A DNA stretch of 64,000 nt from Methylobacterium sp. SyP6R (GTDB lineage Bacteria; Pseudomonadota; Alphaproteobacteria; Rhizobiales; Beijerinckiaceae), in contig NZ_JAAQRC020000001.1 in assembly GCF_019216885.1 (NCBI RefSeq), forward strand, positions 372,001-436,000, read 5' to 3'. The notes beneath the pieces are model-generated. The model did no database searches. It saw nothing but the letters and a program-made list of their open reading frames with translations, and was not told the DNA's origin. A program made the position numbers and the translations under genes. Shown one piece after another: positions 59,554-64,000 of the stretch. The first letter of the stretch is position 1. The number at the start of each line of letters is the position of its first letter.

Positions 59554-59726
59554 AAACCCTCCCCCCTCTGCGGGGGAGGGTGCCCGGCGGAGCCGGGCGG
59601 GAGAGGGGGCGACGCTTCCGGCAATGTCGCGACCGTGGTGACGGGCGCCCCCTGGATCAGCGTTGCGCTGCCCCTCTCCCGGCTCGCTCCGCTCGCCACC
59701 CTCCCCCGCAGAGTGGGGAGGGTTTT
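59554..59726. repeat. palindrome family D, copy 2
   Basis: AAACCCTCCCCC...GGGGGAGGG at the left and CCCTCCCCC...GGGGAGGGTTT at the right, with the shared middle block (GTCGCGACCGTGGTGACGGG) in inverse orientation to 16972-17200. It fills the gap between the convergent ydcF and 59742-60056 genes. Confidence 0.85.
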
Positions 59727-59741
59727 GGCGCGGCGGTCGCC

Positions 59742-60056
59742 TCACCGCCCCTTGCAGCGGCTCCGCAGCAACTCCGAAAATTCCTTCTCCGAGCCCTGGA
59801 CCTGGGCCAGGCGCTCGCTGCGCTCCGCCCCCGAGAGGCAGCGGCCGTAGACGGTCGCGGCGCGGCGCATCGTGTCGACGTGCTGGCGCCAGCCGCGGCA
59901 GCGGTCGGCGTCGCTGTCGCCCAGGGTCTCCAGGCGCTCGATCGCCGTTTTCTGCGAGGATTGCGCCACCAGGAGATCGCGGGCGCAGGTGCCGTCGGCG
60001 CGCGCGACGGTGGTCGCGGCGAAGAGGAACGCCGCCGCGCAGAGAGAGGTCCGCAT
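59742..60056 (-). CDS. secreted Cys-containing hypothetical protein
   Basis: A 104-residue protein with a signal peptide (about 1-20, cleavage after ARA) and a helical mature part with four cysteines (GTCARDLL, DRCRGWRQH, GRCLSGAER, RSRCKGR), suggesting disulfides. No family is recognised. It lies 19 bp downstream of ptsN on the same strand. Confidence 0.72.
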   Translation of the reverse strand: MRTSLCAAAFLFAATTVARADGTCARDLLVAQSSQKTAIERLETLGDSDADRCRGWRQHVDTMRRAATVYGRCLSGAERSERLAQVQGSEKEFSELLRSRCKGR

Positions 60057-60075
60057 GGTCAGGCCGGCTTTACGG

Positions 60076-60540
60076 TCACGCCGCTTGGGCGGGGGATTGG
60101 GTCAGGAGGGCATAGAGCGCGTCGGCGTCGCGGGCGGCGCGGATGCGGTCGATGATGCCGGGCTCGCGCAGCACCCGGGCGACCCGGGCCAGCGCCTTCA
60201 GGTGGTCGGCGCCGGCGCCCTCGGGGGCCAGCAGCAGGAAGGCGATGTCGACCGGCTGGCCGTCCAGGGCCTCGAAATCGACCGGACGCTCCAGGCGGGC
60301 CATCAGGCCGAACAGCGTGCCGAGCCCCGGCAGCTTGCCGTGCGGGATCGCCACGCCCTCGCCGATGCCGGTCGAGCCGAGGCGTTCGCGCTGCAGCAGC
60401 GTCTCGAAGATCTCGCGCTCGTCCAGGCCCGGCAGGTGGCGGGCCGCCTGGGCGGCCAGCTCCTGCAGAACCTGCTTTTTCCCCTGCGCGCGCAGCGCCG
60501 GGAGGACCGCCTCCGGCTTCAGGAATTCCAGCAATGGCAT
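60076..60540 (-). CDS. ptsN: PTS IIA-like nitrogen regulatory protein PtsN
   Basis: A 154-residue EIIA-Ntr domain that takes phosphate from NPr on His67 (GEGVAIPHGKL). The SSTGIGEGVAIPHGK-type block and VDFEALDGQPVDIAFLLLAPEG are diagnostic. It acts in nitrogen/potassium signalling and closes the lptB-rpoN-hpf-ptsN set. The start at 60540 (MPLLEFLKPE) matches the family. Confidence 0.93.
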   Translation of the reverse strand: MPLLEFLKPEAVLPALRAQGKKQVLQELAAQAARHLPGLDEREIFETLLQRERLGSTGIGEGVAIPHGKLPGLGTLFGLMARLERPVDFEALDGQPVDIAFLLLAPEGAGADHLKALARVARVLREPGIIDRIRAARDADALYALLTQSPAQAA

Positions 60541-60631
60541 CGAGACCGCTGCCTCATCGGCGGGAAGCGCCCACGGCGCCCCGCACTTGTTCCAGGACCG
60601 GAGGCCTTCCGCGAGAAGGATTTGAGCCCGC

Positions 60632-61243
60632 TCACGGAGTGCCGCGTTCCGGCGGATCGATCCAGCCGATCGCGCCGTCGCCCCGACGATATACGACGTT
60701 GACCCGCTCGGTGCCAGCGTGAACGAAGACGAGGACGGGGACACCGGTGAGATCGAGCTCCACCACCGCCTCGCTCACCGTGCGCCGGTGCAGGGTGCGG
60801 GTGCTCTCGGCGATGATCGGCGGGTGCTCGCCGGTATCCTCCTCGGGCGCCTCCATCACCGAATAGGCCGCCTCCATCACGGCCGTATCGGGCATGGCGG
60901 CACCCGGCAGGCCGCCGTCGACGGCGATGTCCTTGGCGTGGCCGTTCGGGTGGGCCTTGAGGCGGTGCTTGTAGCGGCGCAGGCGCTTCTCGATCCGCTC
61001 GGCGGTCTGGTCGAAGCTCGCATGCGCGTCGTGGGCCGAGCCCGAGGCCTCGAGGGTGATGCCCGAGGGCAGGTGCAGCACGCAGTCGGTGCGATAGGCG
61101 CTGCCGTCGCGCCCGACCGTCACATGACCGTTGTAGGCACCGTCGAAGTACTTGGCGAGGGCCGCGGAGATCCGCTCCTCCACCCGGGTTCTCAGGGCTT
61201 CCCCGAGATCCACGCCACGACCCGACACGCGCAACGCTGCCAT
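60632..61243 (-). CDS. hpf: ribosome hibernation promoting factor, long form
   Basis: A 203-residue protein. The N-terminal HPF/RaiA domain (VSGRGVDLGEALRTRVEERISAALAKYFDG) binds the 30S subunit, and the C-terminal domain (EAVVELDLTGVPVLVFVHAGTERVNVVYRRGDGAIGWIDP) dimerises to form 100S ribosomes. The length identifies the long form. The start at 61243 (MAALRVSG) is preceded by GGAGGGA. It lies between rpoN and ptsN. Confidence 0.94.
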   Translation of the reverse strand: MAALRVSGRGVDLGEALRTRVEERISAALAKYFDGAYNGHVTVGRDGSAYRTDCVLHLPSGITLEASGSAHDAHASFDQTAERIEKRLRRYKHRLKAHPNGHAKDIAVDGGLPGAAMPDTAVMEAAYSVMEAPEEDTGEHPPIIAESTRTLHRRTVSEAVVELDLTGVPVLVFVHAGTERVNVVYRRGDGAIGWIDPPERGTP

Positions 61244-61405
61244 CAGCTCCCTCCGGTCTCGTCGTTCGCCGCCCTTGGTTTTCCGGGGACGTCTCCGGCG
61301 CAAGGGCCAGCCCTCAAGAGCTAGGAACGTCCGGACGCGAAGTCAACGAAGCCGGTCCCGATGCGGCAGGGGCCTTTCGGAGGGCTCGCCCTCAAGGTCG
61401 TGCGC

Positions 61406-62968
61406 TCACCGCGCCGGCATCGCGGCGCGCTCGCGCCGGCGCTCGATCGAGGACGGGATACGCAAGGATTCCCGGTACTTCGCCACCGTGCGGCGGGCGA
61501 TGTCGACGCCCTCGCCCTTCAGGCGCTGCACCAGGGCGTCGTCCGACAGCACGTCGTCGGCCTCCGCGTCGATGAGCTGCTTGATGCGGTGGCGCACGGC
61601 CTCCGAGGAATGGGCCGCCGCGCCGGCCGCCCCGGGGATCGCCGCGGTGAAGAAGTACTTCATCTCGAAGGTGCCGCGGCTGGTGCCGATCGACTTGTTC
61701 GAGGTCACCCGCGAGACGGTGGATTCGTGCATGCCGATCGCGTCGGCGACGGTCTTCAGGTTGAGCGGCCGCAGATGCGCGACGCCGTTGACGAAGAAGC
61801 CGTCTTGCTGGCGTACGATCTCGCTCGCCACCTTCAGGATGGTGCGGGCGCGCTGCTCCAGGCTGCGGGTGAGCCAGTTGGCGGTCTGGAGGCATTCCGA
61901 CAGGAAGGCCTTGTCGGTCTCGGTCGCCGCCCCGCGCGAGACGGTGGCGTAGTAGCTCTGGTTGACGAGCACCCGGGGCAGGGCCTCGCTGTTGAGCTCG
62001 ACGAGCCAGGAGCCGTCCGGGGCCGGGCGGACGAATACGTCGGGCACCAGCACCTCGACCGGGCCGGCGCCGAAGGCGCGGCCGGGCTTCGGGTCGAGGC
62101 GGCGCAGCTCGGACAGCATGTCCGCCAGATCCTCCTCGTCGACCCCGCACAGGCGGCGCAATCCGGAAAAATCGCGCTTGGCGACGAGATCGAGGCGCGA
62201 GACCAGCGCCTGCATCGCCGGATCGAACCGGTCCTGCTCGCGCAGCTGGATCGCCAGGCACTCGGCGAGGTCGCGGGCGCCGACGCCCGAGGGGTCGAAG
62301 CCCTGGACGATCCCCAGCACCCGCTCGACGATCGCCGGAGCGACGCCGAGGCGCTCGGCCAAAGCCGCCAGATCCTCGCGCAGATAGCCGGCCTCGTCGA
62401 TGGCATCGACCAGGAAGCCGCCGACCAGGCGCTCGACGGGATCGCGGGTGGCGAGATCCAGCTGCGCCGACAGGTGCTCGTGCAGCGACGATTCGGCCGT
62501 CAGCGTCGCCTCGAAATCCGGCGTCTCGCCGTCGAAGCTGCCGCCGGTACCGCTCCAGGGTGCCGGGGTGAGCGACAGCCCCTCCGATCCCGTCGGCAGC
62601 TCGCGGGCCACCGGGCCCTCGTCGGGAAACACGTTGTCGAGCCGGGTGCCGAGATCGCCCTCGATCTCGCTGCGGCTCGGGTTGAGATCGTGGGACAGCC
62701 AGGGCTCCGCGGCCCCATCTCCGTCGAAGCCGCCGCCGTCGAAACCGTCGCCGTCGCCGCCCTGATCGGCCGCCTCGCCGCGGGGCTCGCCCGGCTCGGG
62801 CACCTCGACCTCGGCCCGCTCCAGGAGCGGATTGCGCTCCAGCTCGGCATCGACATAGGTCGCGAGGTCGAGATGGGAGAGCTGCAGAAGCTTGATCGCC
62901 TGCAGGAGTTGCGGCGTCATCACCAGGGCCTGGCCCTGGCGCATCTCGAGCCGTTGCAGCAAACCCAT
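61406..62968 (-). CDS. rpoN: RNA polymerase sigma-54 factor
   Basis: A 520-residue sigma-54. Region I is Gln/Leu-rich (QGQALVMTPQLLQAIKLLQLSHLDLATYVDAELERNPLL), followed by an acidic region II, the core-binding domain, a helix-turn-helix, and the RpoN box ARRTVAKYRESL near the C-terminus that reads the -24 element. It directs nitrogen and other activator-dependent promoters. lptB is 340 bp upstream on the same strand. Confidence 0.96.
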   Translation of the reverse strand: MGLLQRLEMRQGQALVMTPQLLQAIKLLQLSHLDLATYVDAELERNPLLERAEVEVPEPGEPRGEAADQGGDGDGFDGGGFDGDGAAEPWLSHDLNPSRSEIEGDLGTRLDNVFPDEGPVARELPTGSEGLSLTPAPWSGTGGSFDGETPDFEATLTAESSLHEHLSAQLDLATRDPVERLVGGFLVDAIDEAGYLREDLAALAERLGVAPAIVERVLGIVQGFDPSGVGARDLAECLAIQLREQDRFDPAMQALVSRLDLVAKRDFSGLRRLCGVDEEDLADMLSELRRLDPKPGRAFGAGPVEVLVPDVFVRPAPDGSWLVELNSEALPRVLVNQSYYATVSRGAATETDKAFLSECLQTANWLTRSLEQRARTILKVASEIVRQQDGFFVNGVAHLRPLNLKTVADAIGMHESTVSRVTSNKSIGTSRGTFEMKYFFTAAIPGAAGAAAHSSEAVRHRIKQLIDAEADDVLSDDALVQRLKGEGVDIARRTVAKYRESLRIPSSIERRRERAAMPAR

Positions 62969-63010
62969 CAGCCAGCCCCGCCCTGCGACGCCCCGGTTCG
63001 CGCCGGGGTC

Positions 63011-63025
63011 GGCACAACTCTTGCT
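63011..63025 (+). promoter_or_regulatory. sigma-54-type -24/-12 motif
   Basis: GGCAC, 5 nt, TTGCT with exactly 10 nt between the GG and GC pairs; only the first T of TGGCAC differs. It points away from rpoN (starts 62968) into the gap to lptB, where no plus-strand gene is evident. Confidence 0.4.
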
Positions 63026-63307
63026 TCAGACATCCCGTAGCAGCTTTAAACCGAAGCGGGACTCGCGTCAAAGCGGACGTGGTCCTCCCCGTGCGTTTCT
63101 CCGTCAGGGTGGCGCAGGGCGGGGTGGGTCGCCAGTGGAAAAACGGCTCGTCGGCGCCGCCGTCATGGACGAGACGCTGGGTGAGGCAAGTCCGCCGGGA
63201 GCCGGACGAAGCAGAGTGCCGTACCGAGGTTCCGGTGAGCGCCCATCGACGGTTCGGGGATTTCGGTTGCGGCGGAGCGGCGAACCCGGATGACGCCCGC
63301 TTCTTGG

Positions 63308-64000
<693 letters not shown>

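Noticed and set aside
1296..59726. Dispersed palindromes as a CRISPR array
   Set aside because: The copies are scattered over the window, differ in length and order, and have no regular spacers or cas genes.

Overview
The window is about 70 percent G+C and looks like the chromosome of an alphaproteobacterium of the Rhizobiales, most likely Methylobacterium or a close relative. The evidence is the flagellin/FlbT pair, a CpdR-like receiver protein, the lptB-rpoN-hpf-ptsN gene order, an ftsE-ftsX-ydcF cluster, EcfG-type stress promoters (GGAAC-N17-GTT) and dense palindromic intergenic repeats. No rRNA, tRNA or CRISPR array was seen. Species-level identity is an inference.

Layout. 1-1250: two tiny disordered proteins and a YciE-like ferritin-fold protein under divergent stress-type promoters. 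1300-3046: an IS110-family insertion sequence sitting inside a palindromic repeat. 3075-8217: an SsuABC/TauABC-type transporter with two racemase-fold enzymes and a GntR regulator. 8354-10343: carbonic anhydrase, then overlapping Nudix and DUF429 genes. 10785-12671: D-amino acid dehydrogenase with a divergent Lrp regulator. 12869-13358: a HigA-like antitoxin without an intact toxin. 13366-16964: GntR regulator and a second SsuABC-type transporter. 17248-21106: pentonate-type dehydratase, FkbM methyltransferase and small proteins. 21469-31023: peptide-type ABC transporter, hydroxyacid dehydrogenase, class II aldolase, GntR regulator, acetylpolyamine amidohydrolase and cupin. 31094-36737: two flagellin genes sharing an apparently identical 809-bp core, and flbT.

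36796-44999: CPA1 antiporter, FMN-dependent L-lactate dehydrogenase-type enzyme, a secreted protein with an Arg/Met/His-only tail, and an IclR-controlled transporter/deacetylase/M20 hydrolase operon. 45071-49872: a decaying sugar cluster (glycosyltransferase, radical SAM gene lacking one cluster cysteine, epimerase remnant) beside mdoH. 50128-55038: secreted protein, transsulfuration enzyme, TspO, quinone oxidoreductase, LysR regulator and CpdR-like receiver. 55247-64000: housekeeping genes hpt, zinc-ribbon protein, ftsEX, ydcF, ptsN, hpf, rpoN and a partial lptB.

The strongest large-scale pattern is a set of mosaic palindromic repeats (families A to E here). Every copy lies at the 3' end of at least one gene and none lies in a divergent promoter gap. 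One copy is the IS110 target. The most interesting local signals are that insertion, the flagellin core identity, the Arg/Met/His tail, the atypical active sites of the two racemase-fold enzymes, and the eroded sugar cluster.
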